From an uncultured Bacteroidales bacterium (GTDB lineage Bacteria; Bacteroidota; Bacteroidia; Bacteroidales; UBA932): a DNA stretch of 39,293 bases. Of the stretch, positions 26,203 through 35,300 are shown in pieces. The stretch's first letter is position 1; every line of letters begins with the position of its first letter. The translations under genes were made by a program, and so were the position numbers. The stretch lies in assembly GCA_900318565.1 (NCBI GenBank), contig ONLD01000012.1, forward strand, positions 1 to 39,293, in the 5' to 3' direction. The notes below the pieces were generated by a model, which searched no databases, was not told the DNA's origin, and saw only the letters and a list, made by a program, of their open reading frames with translations.

Positions 26203-28072
26203 CGACGGCGCTCACCGGCCACAAGGACAGGCGGCCCCCCTTTGCGGACGGCCGGTATTGCGCTTTGCCTGAGGAAAGCACCGTCTCGGGATTGTCGGAG
26301 CGGCGGGAGAGCGTGACGGTCTGCTTCTTGGAGGTCGGATTGACTGCAACCAGATATGTCTGAGAGCCGTCGCTGCGTAGGTACACCATAGGATAGGGAT
26401 GCGCCTCGTCATAGACGGGCTCGAAACTGCTGTCGGCCCAGAAAGCGGGGGTTGACTTGCGAAGGGCTATCAGCGCCCTCGTCCAGTTGAGCAGCGAATT
26501 CGGGTCTCCGTCCTGCGAGGCGACCGTAATGGCCCCGGGGGCGGTAGGATTCTTGCAGCCGGCGGCCTTCCACTCGAGATACTGCGGGTAGGAAGTGGCC
26601 GGAGTCCATTCAGGGCACACGGGAAGATAGATATCTTCGGGAGCACAGCTGCTGAAGCCCGCGTTGGGTGAATCGTCCCACTGCATAGGGCTGCGGCCGC
26701 CGGCGCGCTCCTTGCCGTTGTGGTTGGCACCTTCCACGTTGGGCAGGGACACAAGACTGCGCAGGCCGATTTCGTCTCCGTAGTACAATATGGGAAGGGG
26801 CATCGTGAGCACCCAGGCCATCATCGCCTTGAGCTGCGAGGGATCGTTGCGCGCTCCGGTGTTGAAACGGAGATGGTCGTGATTGCCGGTTATGGTGGCG
26901 AAATAGCCCCAGTCGCGCGTGGAGTCGAACGCGTCGGTGATATAGTCGTAGTAGCGTTTGAGCATAGCTGCCGGGGTGGCGGCGCGGTCTATCTTGTCAT
27001 CCGGCCAGGGGGCGCCGTAGAGGTCACGCACGGAAGGCTGCCCGCCGTCCAGGGAGAAATAGCTGCCGCCGTCGGCCTGGTGCTTGGCGTCGAAATACAT
27101 ACGCCGGCAGGCGGACTTAACGCTGTTCAGGTTCATATCCACGTTGAAGCCTCCGGCAAGGCAGTACTTGGGGTCGTTCCACTCCGCCATCAGCACCCGT
27201 CCGGGATAATTGGCATCCGACCACTCGCGCATCTCCCGCCACAGGCGCATAATCTCGCTCTTGTCGCGGTCATTTTTGACAAGGCTCGACGCCATATCCA
27301 CGCGGAAGCCGTCCACGCCCTTATCGTACCAGAACGCGAGAATGCTTTTCAGCTCCGCGCGCACGGCCCTGGGCCCCGGCTCGTCCACGCCCTGCTCCCA
27401 GGGACGCGAGGGGTCGGGATTGGCAAAACCGTAGTTGAGCGCAGGCTGGCAGGCATAGAAATTCTTATAGTAGTATTTCGCACGCGGATACTCGCTCGTC
27501 ATCCAATTGCCTGTGGTATTCTGCATATAATTCGGGTCCCGCATCATCTTCTCCAAATCCTTTTCGGCCTTGGCGTCAGGCAGGCGGTCGCTCCAGATAT
27601 AGTAGTCGGAGTGGCGGAGGTTGGTGTCGGACGCGCTCTCCAAAAACCAGGGATGGCGGTCGGAAGTATGCCCCGCCACAAGGTCAAGCATCACGCGAAT
27701 GCCTTTTTCGTGGGCAAGCCGCAAGAGTTCCACCAGGTCGTTGTTGGTGCCGAAGCGGGGGTCCACCTTGTAAAAGTCAATGACATCGTAGCCGCCGTCA
27801 ATCCAGCCTGACTCGAATAGCGGATTGAACCAGATAGCAGTCACGCCGAGGCTCTTAATGTAGTCGAGCTTGGAAATAACGCCCTTGATATCCCCGATTC
27901 CGTTGCCGTCGGAATCTTTGTAAGAAGAAGGATACACCTGATAGATGACAGCGTTCCGAAGCCAGTCGGGGCCTTTTTGCCAGGTCTGGGTGAAACTGCC
28001 GGGGGCAGGTTGCGCCATAAGTACGCAAAACGCTGCCTGGAGGGCAGCGAGCAAGGTCAAATACTTTTTCAT
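26189..28072 (-). CDS. secreted GH13 alpha-amylase-family glycoside hydrolase
   Basis: A 627-residue exported enzyme (signal peptide about residues 1-20, cut near LMAQ) of family GH13. The TIM-barrel motifs are present: the entry SDGNGIGDIKGVISKLDYI, region I DLVAGHTS (usual Asn replaced by Gly), region II GFRVDM with nucleophile Asp259, region III LMAEWND with acid/base Glu297, and region IV TGNHDH with Asp399. It is probably an active alpha-glucan or oligosaccharide hydrolase in the periplasm or at the surface; subfamily features resemble oligo-1,6-glucosidase and trehalose-synthase-like enzymes, but I cannot decide. The ATG overlaps the recJ stop (ATGA), so it is co-transcribed with recJ, an odd pairing. 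It converges with arginase and overlaps it by 14 bp. Confidence 0.93.
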   Translation of the reverse strand: MKKYLTLLAALQAAFCVLMAQPAPGSFTQTWQKGPDWLRNAVIYQVYPSSYKDSDGNGIGDIKGVISKLDYIKSLGVTAIWFNPLFESGWIDGGYDVIDFYKVDPRFGTNNDLVELLRLAHEKGIRVMLDLVAGHTSDRHPWFLESASDTNLRHSDYYIWSDRLPDAKAEKDLEKMMRDPNYMQNTTGNWMTSEYPRAKYYYKNFYACQPALNYGFANPDPSRPWEQGVDEPGPRAVRAELKSILAFWYDKGVDGFRVDMASSLVKNDRDKSEIMRLWREMREWSDANYPGRVLMAEWNDPKYCLAGGFNVDMNLNSVKSACRRMYFDAKHQADGGSYFSLDGGQPSVRDLYGAPWPDDKIDRAATPAAMLKRYYDYITDAFDSTRDWGYFATITGNHDHLRFNTGARNDPSQLKAMMAWVLTMPLPILYYGDEIGLRSLVSLPNVEGANHNGKERAGGRSPMQWDDSPNAGFSSCAPEDIYLPVCPEWTPATSYPQYLEWKAAGCKNPTAPGAITVASQDGDPNSLLNWTRALIALRKSTPAFWADSSFEPVYDEAHPYPMVYLRSDGSQTYLVAVNPTSKKQTVTLSRRSDNPETVLSSGKAQYRPSAKGGRLSLWPVSAVVIKI

Positions 28073-29802
28073 ATCAGTTCTTCGCGCTCACGGAGATCCT
28101 TTATCCGAAGTTGGATCGTGGAATTTCCGCGATAGTAATTTTCCACTATGGAATAGCACACGTCCAGGGGATTGCCGGACTTGATGTAATCGTAGTAGTC
28201 GGCCATATTGAAGGCAATGGCGGCTATCTGGTGGTAGGGCTGGGACTCCTGGATGAGGTCCAGCTTGAGGTGCACTCCCCCGGCTCCCACCTTGCGGCCG
28301 TTGCCTGCGTCATAGACATTTTCGGTCACGAACACGGGGTTGTTGTTGCCGGGGCCGAAAGGCTGGAACTGCTTGAGGATGCGGAAGAATTTAGGCGTTA
28401 TCTGGGAGAAATCCAGGCGCGCGTCGATGTCAACCACGGGCACCAGCATCTCGGCGGTAATCTTTCCGGCGATGAAGTTGTCTATCCGGCGGGCGAACTC
28501 CTCGAGATTCTCTTCCTTGAGCGTCAGGCCGGCGGCATATACGTGGCCGCCGAAGTTCTCGAGCAGGTCGGCGCAGCTCTCGATGGCCTCGTAAAGGTCG
28601 AATCCGGCGATGCTGCGGGCGGAGCCGGTTATGAAGCCGTTGGACTTGGTCAGCACTACCGTCGGCTTGTAGTAGGCCTCCACCAGGCGCGAGGCGACGA
28701 TGCCCACGATGCCTTTGCTCCAGCGGGGATTATATACGACGGTCGCATTCTCGCGGGCAAGGCACCTGCCGCTTTCCACCATCTCAAGGGCTTCGCGGGT
28801 CACTTCCCTGTCGATGCTCTTGCGCTCGTTGTTGTTTTCATTGATTTTCTCGCCGATAAACATCGCCTGGTCCACGTCCTCGGCGGTAAGCAGTTCCACG
28901 GCGAGGCGTCCGGACTCCATACGGCCGGCCGCATTGATGCGGGGTCCTATCTTGAAGACTATGTCGTCTATCGTAATGTGGCCGGGCTCGAGGTTGGAGA
29001 GGTTTATCATAGCGAGGAGGCCCTTGTGCGGGTCTTCGTTCAGCTGCTTGAGCCCGAAATGGGAGAGGGTGCGGTTTTCGCCGACCATCGTCACGAGGTC
29101 CGAGGCAATGCTGACGACCAGAAGGTCAAGCAGGGGCACGAGCGTCTCGAAGGGCACGCCATAGCGCTGCGCGTATGCCTGCACGAGCTTGAAGCCCACT
29201 CCGCAGCCGGACAGGTCGTCGAAGGGATAATTGCAGTCCTCCCGCTTGGGGTCCAGCACCGCTACGGCCGCCGGAAGGGTATCCTCGGGGAGGTGGTGGT
29301 CACATATTATCATATCCACGCCTTTCGAGCGGGCATACTCGGCCTTATCTATGGCCTTGATGCCGCAGTCGAGGGTGATGATGAGTCCGAAGCCGCCCTC
29401 GAAAGCCCAGTCAATGCCCTTGTAGGACACTCCATAGCCTTCGTCATAACGGTCGGGGATATAGAAATCGACAGCGGAAGTGAAGCGGCGGATAAATGAG
29501 AACACGAGGGCGACAGCGGTGGTGCCGTCCACGTCGTAGTCGCCATAGACCAGGATTTTCTCTCCGCTGGTAATCGCCTTGCGAAGGCGCTCCACCGCCA
29601 CGTCCATATCCTTCATCAGGAACGGGTCGAAAAGGTCGTCGAGCGAAGGACGGAAGAAGCGGCGCGCCTGCTCGAAAGTCTCGACGCCCCGGGCCACCAG
29701 GAGTTGAGACAGCACACGGTCAATTCCCACCTCTGCGGAGAGCTTCTCCACTTTGGCGGGATCGGCTGCTTCTTTTACAATCCACTTGCAATCCTTCGTC
29801 AT
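28069..29802 (-). CDS. recJ: single-stranded-DNA-specific exonuclease RecJ
   Basis: RecJ (577 residues), 5'-3' single-strand exonuclease of recombinational and mismatch repair. The DHH-family motifs are complete: VYGDYDVDGTTA (Asp88, Asp90, Asp92), DCGIKA near 145, and the DHH triad at 168-170 (ICDHHLP), followed by the DHHA1 domain (GIVGIVASRLVEAYYKPTVV ... NFGGHVYAAGLTL). Length is normal. It starts from a very short divergent region shared with lysS (41 bp), with a perfect -7 box only 6 bases upstream of the ATG. Its stop overlaps the GH13 gene. Confidence 0.97.
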   Translation of the reverse strand: MTKDCKWIVKEAADPAKVEKLSAEVGIDRVLSQLLVARGVETFEQARRFFRPSLDDLFDPFLMKDMDVAVERLRKAITSGEKILVYGDYDVDGTTAVALVFSFIRRFTSAVDFYIPDRYDEGYGVSYKGIDWAFEGGFGLIITLDCGIKAIDKAEYARSKGVDMIICDHHLPEDTLPAAVAVLDPKREDCNYPFDDLSGCGVGFKLVQAYAQRYGVPFETLVPLLDLLVVSIASDLVTMVGENRTLSHFGLKQLNEDPHKGLLAMINLSNLEPGHITIDDIVFKIGPRINAAGRMESGRLAVELLTAEDVDQAMFIGEKINENNNERKSIDREVTREALEMVESGRCLARENATVVYNPRWSKGIVGIVASRLVEAYYKPTVVLTKSNGFITGSARSIAGFDLYEAIESCADLLENFGGHVYAAGLTLKEENLEEFARRIDNFIAGKITAEMLVPVVDIDARLDFSQITPKFFRILKQFQPFGPGNNNPVFVTENVYDAGNGRKVGAGGVHLKLDLIQESQPYHQIAAIAFNMADYYDYIKSGNPLDVCYSIVENYYRGNSTIQLRIKDLREREELI

Positions 29803-29808
29803 AACTCA

Positions 29809-29816
29809 CAAATATA
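29809..29816 (-). promoter_or_regulatory. -7 box of recJ (leaderless arrangement)
   Basis: TATATTTG on the minus strand, a perfect TAnnTTTG, with 6 bases between it and the recJ ATG at 29802. No -33 TTTG is evident. The mRNA should begin at or next to the ATG. Confidence 0.55.
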
Positions 29817-29828
29817 ATAAAATTTTCG

Positions 29829-29836
29829 TACTTTTG
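29829..29836 (+). promoter_or_regulatory. -7 box of lysS (leaderless arrangement)
   Basis: TACTTTTG, a perfect TAnnTTTG, with 7 bases between it and the lysS ATG at 29844, exactly as in yigZ. No -33 TTTG is visible, and its upstream part is shared with the recJ promoter. Confidence 0.55.
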
Positions 29837-29843
29837 TATCGTT

Positions 29844-31385
29844 ATGAATATTGAACTTAGCGAACAGGAGCAAATTCGCCGCGAATCGCTGGCGAAGCTC
29901 AGAGAATTGGGCATTGAGCCATATCCCGCTGCAGAATACCCGGTCAACGCCACTGCAGCCGAAATCCTCGGAGGCTACAGCCCCGAGAAAAACAACTTCC
30001 AGGAAGTCTGCATCGCGGGCCGTCTGATGAGCAGGCGCATTATGGGCGCCGCCTCTTTCGGCGAGCTGCAGGACGAGAGCGGACGCATCCAGGTTTATGT
30101 AAAGCGCGATGAAATCTGTCCCCTGGAAGACAAGACGATGTACAACACCGTCTGGAAAAAACTTCTGGACATCGGCGACATAATAGGCATCAAGGGCTTT
30201 GCGTTCATCACCCAGACCGGCCAGCTGAGCGTGCACGCCAAGGAGCTGACCCTGCTGAGCAAGTCCCTGCGCGTACTGCCTATCGTCAAGGAAGCCGACG
30301 GACAGGTGTTCGACGCCTTCTCGGATCCCGAGCTGCGCTACCGGCAGAGGTACGTGGACCTCATCGTGAACCCGCAGGTGCGCGAGGTCTTCGTAAAGCG
30401 CGCCAAGATTATCTCCACGATGAGGGAGTATTTCAACGAAGCCGGCTGCCTGGAGGTGGAGACTCCTATCCTGCAGAGCATTCCCGGCGGCGCCACGGCA
30501 AGGCCTTTCGTGACCCACCACAACGCCCTCGACATTCCCCTGTACCTGCGTATCGCAAACGAGCTTTACCTCAAGAGGCTTATCGTGGGCGGCTACAGCG
30601 GGGTGTATGAGTTTGCAAAGGACTTCCGCAACGAGGGTATGGACAAGACGCACAATCCCGAGTTCACTTGTATGGAGATTTACGTGGCCTACAAGGACTA
30701 CAACTGGATGATGTGCTTCGTGGAGAAGATGCTGGAGAAGATTTCCCTGGCTGTGAACGGCACTACCAAGGTCAATATCGGCGGCACGGAGGTGGACTTC
30801 GGCGGCACTTACCGCCGCCTTCCCATCCTGGAGGCTATTAAGGAATATGCCGGCGTGGACGTCAAGGGTATGGACGAGGATGAGCTCCGCGCCACCTGCA
30901 AGCGCCTGGACGTGGAAATCGAGCCTTCTATGGGCAAGGGCAAGCTGATCGACGCCATCTTCGGCGCCTATTGCGAAGAGAAGCTCGTGCAGCCGACCTT
31001 CGTCACGGACTATCCCGTGGAGATGAGCCCTCTGACGAAGCGCCATCGCAACGACCCGACGCTTACCGAGCGTTTCGAACTTTTCGTGTGCGGCAAGGAG
31101 CTGGCCAACGCTTATTCCGAGCTCAACGACCCTATCGACCAGTTCGAGCGTTTCCAGGAGCAGGCCGCCCTCAAGAGCAAGGGTGACGACGAGGCTATGT
31201 ATATTGATATGGACTTCGTGCGCGCCCTCGAATATGGTATGCCTCCGACCTCCGGTCTGGGTATGGGAATCGACCGTCTGACTATGTTTATGACCGGCCA
31301 GACGACAATCCAGGATGTCTTGTTCTTCCCTCAGATGAGGCCTGAAAAGCCTTTGAAAAAGGAAGAGGCTGAAAAGCAAGAATAA
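29844..31385 (+). CDS. lysS: lysyl-tRNA synthetase, class II
   Basis: Class II LysRS (513 residues), charging tRNA-Lys. It has the N-terminal OB-fold anticodon domain (about 55-150; [14 protein letters not shown]), class II motif 1 region, motif 2 ([20 protein letters not shown], near 250-275) and motif 3 ([15 protein letters not shown], near 470). A stretch after motif 2 (about 325-390) is normal for LysRS of this phylum. The C-terminal ~15 residues after MRPEKP are Lys/Glu-rich. It begins a two-gene operon with the TrmH-type methyltransferase 4 bp downstream, and is transcribed away from recJ from a 41-bp shared region. Confidence 0.97.
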   Translation: MNIELSEQEQIRRESLAKLRELGIEPYPAAEYPVNATAAEILGGYSPEKNNFQEVCIAGRLMSRRIMGAASFGELQDESGRIQVYVKRDEICPLEDKTMYNTVWKKLLDIGDIIGIKGFAFITQTGQLSVHAKELTLLSKSLRVLPIVKEADGQVFDAFSDPELRYRQRYVDLIVNPQVREVFVKRAKIISTMREYFNEAGCLEVETPILQSIPGGATARPFVTHHNALDIPLYLRIANELYLKRLIVGGYSGVYEFAKDFRNEGMDKTHNPEFTCMEIYVAYKDYNWMMCFVEKMLEKISLAVNGTTKVNIGGTEVDFGGTYRRLPILEAIKEYAGVDVKGMDEDELRATCKRLDVEIEPSMGKGKLIDAIFGAYCEEKLVQPTFVTDYPVEMSPLTKRHRNDPTLTERFELFVCGKELANAYSELNDPIDQFERFQEQAALKSKGDDEAMYIDMDFVRALEYGMPPTSGLGMGIDRLTMFMTGQTTIQDVLFFPQMRPEKPLKKEEAEKQE

Positions 31386-31389
31386 CAAT

Positions 31390-32307
31390 ATGCTCCCGGA
31401 GCCCATCACCTCCGCGCAAAACCCTAAAATCAAGCGCCTGCTCGCGCTGCAGAAGGATTCTTCCCTGCGGCGCGAGACGGGCTTGTTCGTGGTGGAGGGG
31501 CAGCGGGAGCTCGAACATTGCCTTTCCGCCGGCTTCGAGTGCGACACTATCTTCATCTGCCCGGCTCTATTTGACGCCGGAAAAGGCACTGCCCCTGGAA
31601 ACGCCGCTTCGCGGCCCCTCCCGCTGCGCTCCGCTTGCGGGCCCCTCCCTCTTATGAAGCCGAGGGTGGCTACAGTTTCCAGGGGCAGTGCCTCTTCCGG
31701 CGAGAGTAAATACCAGGCTGACAGGGTATTCGAGGTCAGCGAGGAGGTGTATGAAAAGGTGGCGTATCGCGGCGGCACGGAAGGCATTATTGCCGAAATC
31801 AACGCAAAAGCCCGCACCCTGGACGAGCTGACGCTGCCCGAAAGCCCCCTCATTATGGTCCTGGAGAGCGTCGAAAAGCCCGGCAACCTCGGGGCGGTAC
31901 TCCGCAGCGCCGACGCCGCCGGAGCCGATGCCGTGCTCATCTGCGACCCTCTCACCGACCTGTACAACCCCAATCTCATCCGCGCCTCCATCGGAGCCGT
32001 GTTTACTGTGCCCACAGTAGCCTGCAGTTCCGGGGAAGCAATAGCCTGGCTGAAAGCGAAAGGAATCCAGATTCTGACCGCCCAGCTGCAGGACTCTTCC
32101 CTTTATTACGACCGCGACCTGACCCGCCCAACGGCTCTCGTGATGGGCACCGAAAGTACAGGCCTGTCCGACAAATGGCGGCAGGCCGCCGACGCGCACA
32201 TACGCATTCCTATGCTCGGCCGGCTCGATTCGCTCAACGTCTCAGTGAGCGCCGCGATCCTGCTTTTCGAAGCCGTAAGGCAGCGCCAAGAGCCTCAGCA
32301 GCCTTAA
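31390..32307 (+). CDS. TrmH/SpoU-family RNA methyltransferase with an in-frame inserted element
   Basis: A 305-residue 2'-O-methyltransferase of the SpoU/TrmH class, probably acting on rRNA or tRNA with S-adenosylmethionine. The N-terminal substrate-binding domain is visible (TSAQNPKIKRLLALQ; VVEGQRELEHCL) and the C-terminal trefoil-knot domain has motif 1 (VLESVEKPGNLGAVLRSADAAGADAVL) and motif 3 (ALVMGTESTGLSDKW; LDSLNVSVSAAILLFE). Residues 64-103 are foreign to the family: they are encoded by a 120-bp palindromic insertion that adds 40 codons without a stop. The insert lies on a loop between FICPALFDA and GESKYQADRVFEVS, away from the knot, so the enzyme may still work. It follows lysS by 4 bp. 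Which base is methylated cannot be said. Confidence 0.9.
   Translation: MLPEPITSAQNPKIKRLLALQKDSSLRRETGLFVVEGQRELEHCLSAGFECDTIFICPALFDAGKGTAPGNAASRPLPLRSACGPLPLMKPRVATVSRGSASSGESKYQADRVFEVSEEVYEKVAYRGGTEGIIAEINAKARTLDELTLPESPLIMVLESVEKPGNLGAVLRSADAAGADAVLICDPLTDLYNPNLIRASIGAVFTVPTVACSSGEAIAWLKAKGIQILTAQLQDSSLYYDRDLTRPTALVMGTESTGLSDKWRQAADAHIRIPMLGRLDSLNVSVSAAILLFEAVRQRQEPQQP
31575..31702. repeat. MITE/REP-like palindromic element in the TrmH-type gene
   Basis: The ends form an inverted repeat of 28 bases (31575-31602 and 31675-31702) with one mismatch; the inner 18 bases (GGCACTGCCCCTGGAAAC and its complement) are perfect. The interior has smaller inverted repeats (GCCGC ttc GCGGC; CCCGC with GCGGG 12 bases on). 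CCGG occurs at 31577-31580 and again at 31697-31700, exactly 120 bp apart, which would fit a 4-bp target duplication and a 120-bp insert (40 codons). No transposase gene is inside, so it would be non-autonomous. No second copy is seen in the window. Confidence 0.75.
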
Positions 32308-32323
32308 AATAGTTAATTTTAAG
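32303..32323 (+). terminator. AT-rich inverted repeat at the end of the TrmH-type gene
   Basis: CTTAAAAT (32303-32310), a 5-base loop and ATTTTAAG (32316-32323) form a perfect 8-bp stem spanning the stop codon. It is AT-rich and lacks a long T-run after it, so it is only a weak terminator candidate; it may also help insulate the promoter that starts immediately downstream. Confidence 0.3.
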
Positions 32324-32325
32324 TA

Positions 32326-32356
32326 TTTGTTTTACGGTGCAAATATTCTTTATTTG
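32326..32356 (+). promoter_or_regulatory. promoter of the FISUMP/Big_2 lipoprotein gene (leaderless arrangement)
   Basis: TTTG (32326-32329), a 19-bp spacer and TTTATTTG (32349-32356; 7 of 8 matches to TAnnTTTG). Spacing is ideal. Only 4 bases lie between the box and the ATG at 32361. Confidence 0.6.
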
Positions 32357-32360
32357 CACT

Positions 32361-35300
32361 ATGAAACGATTATTCTACATTCTTGCCTTCGCGCTGGCAG
32401 TGCTGGCAGTCGGCTGTACCCCCAAAGAAAAAGAGGTCGCAGTGAGCGGCGTCAGCGTGTCCCCCACCAGTATGAGCCTGGATGTGGGGCAGAGCGCCAT
32501 TCTGACTGCCAATGTCGAACCGTCCGACGCCACGGACAAGAGTGTCAAGTGGTCCAGCAGCGACAACGGCGTGGCCAGTGTCAACGATGGCACAGTCGTG
32601 GCCGTATCGCCCGGCAGCGCCACAATTACCGTGACCACCGTCAGCGGCGGCAAGACTGCCACTTGCTCCGTGACCGTCAAGAAGAAGGGAGATGACACCC
32701 CCGTGCTTAAAGGAATTTCCGTCTCTCCCGAAAGCGCCGAACTTGAGATCGGTGCCACGCTGGCACTCTCGGTGACCTTCGACCCCGAGAGCGCGGCTGA
32801 CAGCAATCTGAAGTGGGAAAGCAGCAACGAGGCCGTCGCCACAGTAAAAGACGGGACCGTAAGCGCAGTCTCCTCCGGTGAAGCCATCATCTCCGTCAGC
32901 ACATCTGACGGCAAGTTCTCCGCCTCCTGTTCCATAAGCGTGCGCGAGAAAAAGGAGCCGGTCAAGGCAACTGAAATAAAACTCAGCAAGTACCACATAG
33001 AACTGAAGGAAGGCGAAAACTCAGAAGCTGTCAAAGTCACTGTCTCTCCGGCAGATGCCGACGACAAGTCGTTCACCGTCGAATCATCCGCTCCTGACAT
33101 TGCGGTGGCGTCAAAGACTTCCGACGATTCATTTACCGTCAAGGGCATCAGCGGAGGCCAGGCTGAAATCACCATATCTTCCCCGGACGGGCCCTCCGAC
33201 AAACTTAGCGTGAAGGTGATTCCCGGCCTGAAGGAAGTCGACCTCGGGCTGCCAAGCGGGGTAAAGTGGGCAGACCGCAACGTGGGCGCCGTCTCGCCAG
33301 AGGACTTTGGCTACTACACTGCCTGGGGAGAGACCAAGTCGAAAGAAGACTACTCCGTTAAATCATATACCTTCGGAAACCCTCCCTCTAAATACAACGA
33401 CACAGACAAGAAGGTATATCTGGATTCCGCTGATGATGCAGCCACCGCCACCTACGGCAACGGCTGGCGCACACCGGCTATGTCCGAACTGAGGGAACTG
33501 ATAGAAAAGTGCGACTGGACCTGGACCTATCAAAACGAAATCAGCGGATATAAGGTCACCGGGCCCAACGGCAACAGCATATTCCTGCCCGCCGGAGGAC
33601 AGAAAGAAGATGCGTCCGCACATTACCCCGGAGAAAGAGGGTACTATCAGACACTTGAAAAAGCCCATATGTTCTATTTTACCTCAACCAAGTCGGCTGT
33701 CGAGCACAATCCTTCTTACTACTTAGGATTATCCGTAAGGGCCGTCAAGGGCGACTATGTGCGTGTCACGAGCCTGAAACTCGACGTGACTTCCATTGAG
33801 AACATCGGTCCGGCAAAAGCCAGGATCAGGGCTACCGTGCAGCCTTCCAATGCCTCTGACAAGCTGATTGTATGGAATAGCAGCGACGAAAAGGTGGCCA
33901 CGGTCGACCAGGAAGGCAACGTGACAATACTCAAGAAAGGCCTGGCGGCCATCAGCGCAGAGTGTTCCGGTTTTACTGCCGCCTGCGAAATCATTTCCGC
34001 ATATTCCTGGACGGAACCGCAGAAAGTAGACCTCGGGCTGCCCTCCGGCAACCTTTGGGCGTCCTGCAACCTTGGTGCCTATACGCCAGGAGAGCCAGGG
34101 GCATACTTTGCCTGGGGAGAGACTGAGCCGAAGGGAGTCTTCACAATAGATAACTACAAATTCAGGTCGAGCACCAAGTACCAATACCAAAAGTTGCCCG
34201 ACGTGCTTAAGCCGGAAGACGATGCGGCACACGTAAAACTGGGCGGGAAATGGCGCATTCCGACAACCGTCGATGTCTTGGAACTCGCAAGGGAGTGCAA
34301 AGTTCAGGAAGTGACTACTCCGGCTCCAGGCGTTTTGGTCACGGGTCCCAACGGTAATACGATATTTATGCCCTTTGCCGGCTATTACAATTACTCTATT
34401 ATTGATCGCTACTATTTATACAACTGGACATCTTGTTATGGTACCGACAAAAACAAAAACAGAGGCCGAATCTGGGCTGAGAAACTTAATTTCTATAATC
34501 TGAATCTATACCTCGGCGCTACCATAAGGCCTGTATGGGCGGACCCCTATCCTTCCATAACCTCTCTTGAACTGGACCGTCACGAGATTACAGCCGGCGT
34601 GGGAGAGAAAGTGCAATTGAATGTGAACACCACGCCATCCGGTATGAAAGCGAATCAGTTTGTCTGGGAGAGTGTCAGCCCTGATGTCGCGACCGTAGAT
34701 GAAAACGGTCTCGTCACTATACTCAGGCCCGCACCTGTCACAATCACGGTTTCCACCCCAGGATTCGGCCTGTCAGACTCGGTGACTATATCTCCCGAGT
34801 ATGACTATTCCCAGCCGGAAGAGATTGACCTCGGCCTTCCTTCCGGACTCAAATGGGCCTCCCGCAACCTCGGCGCACCCTCGCCCAGGGACTATGGAGC
34901 CTATTTTGCCTGGGGCGAGACCAAGCCAAAATGGGCCTTCGAACCTGATAATTACAAGTGGGGCGACTGCACGGATGAAAGCAAAATCACCAAATACAAC
35001 AACTCCGACGGAAAATTGTGGCTTGACAAAGAAGATGATGCCGCAAGCGTCATCCTGGGCGGAGAGTGGAGGACGCCGACTACTGCTGAAATTCAGGAGC
35101 TCGTGGACGGATGCGACTGGAAGTATTATTACACTGACGCAAGTGAAGATGAAGTATACTTCGAAGGTGTCAGCAAGAAAAATAAAAATAGAATCATATT
35201 CCCGGCATCAGGAGGTATTGTGGGTAACACGACTGACGGCCTTATGAATTTTTCTTATACCTGGTCATCGGATGTAGGAACATCAAATTACGTTCTGGAA

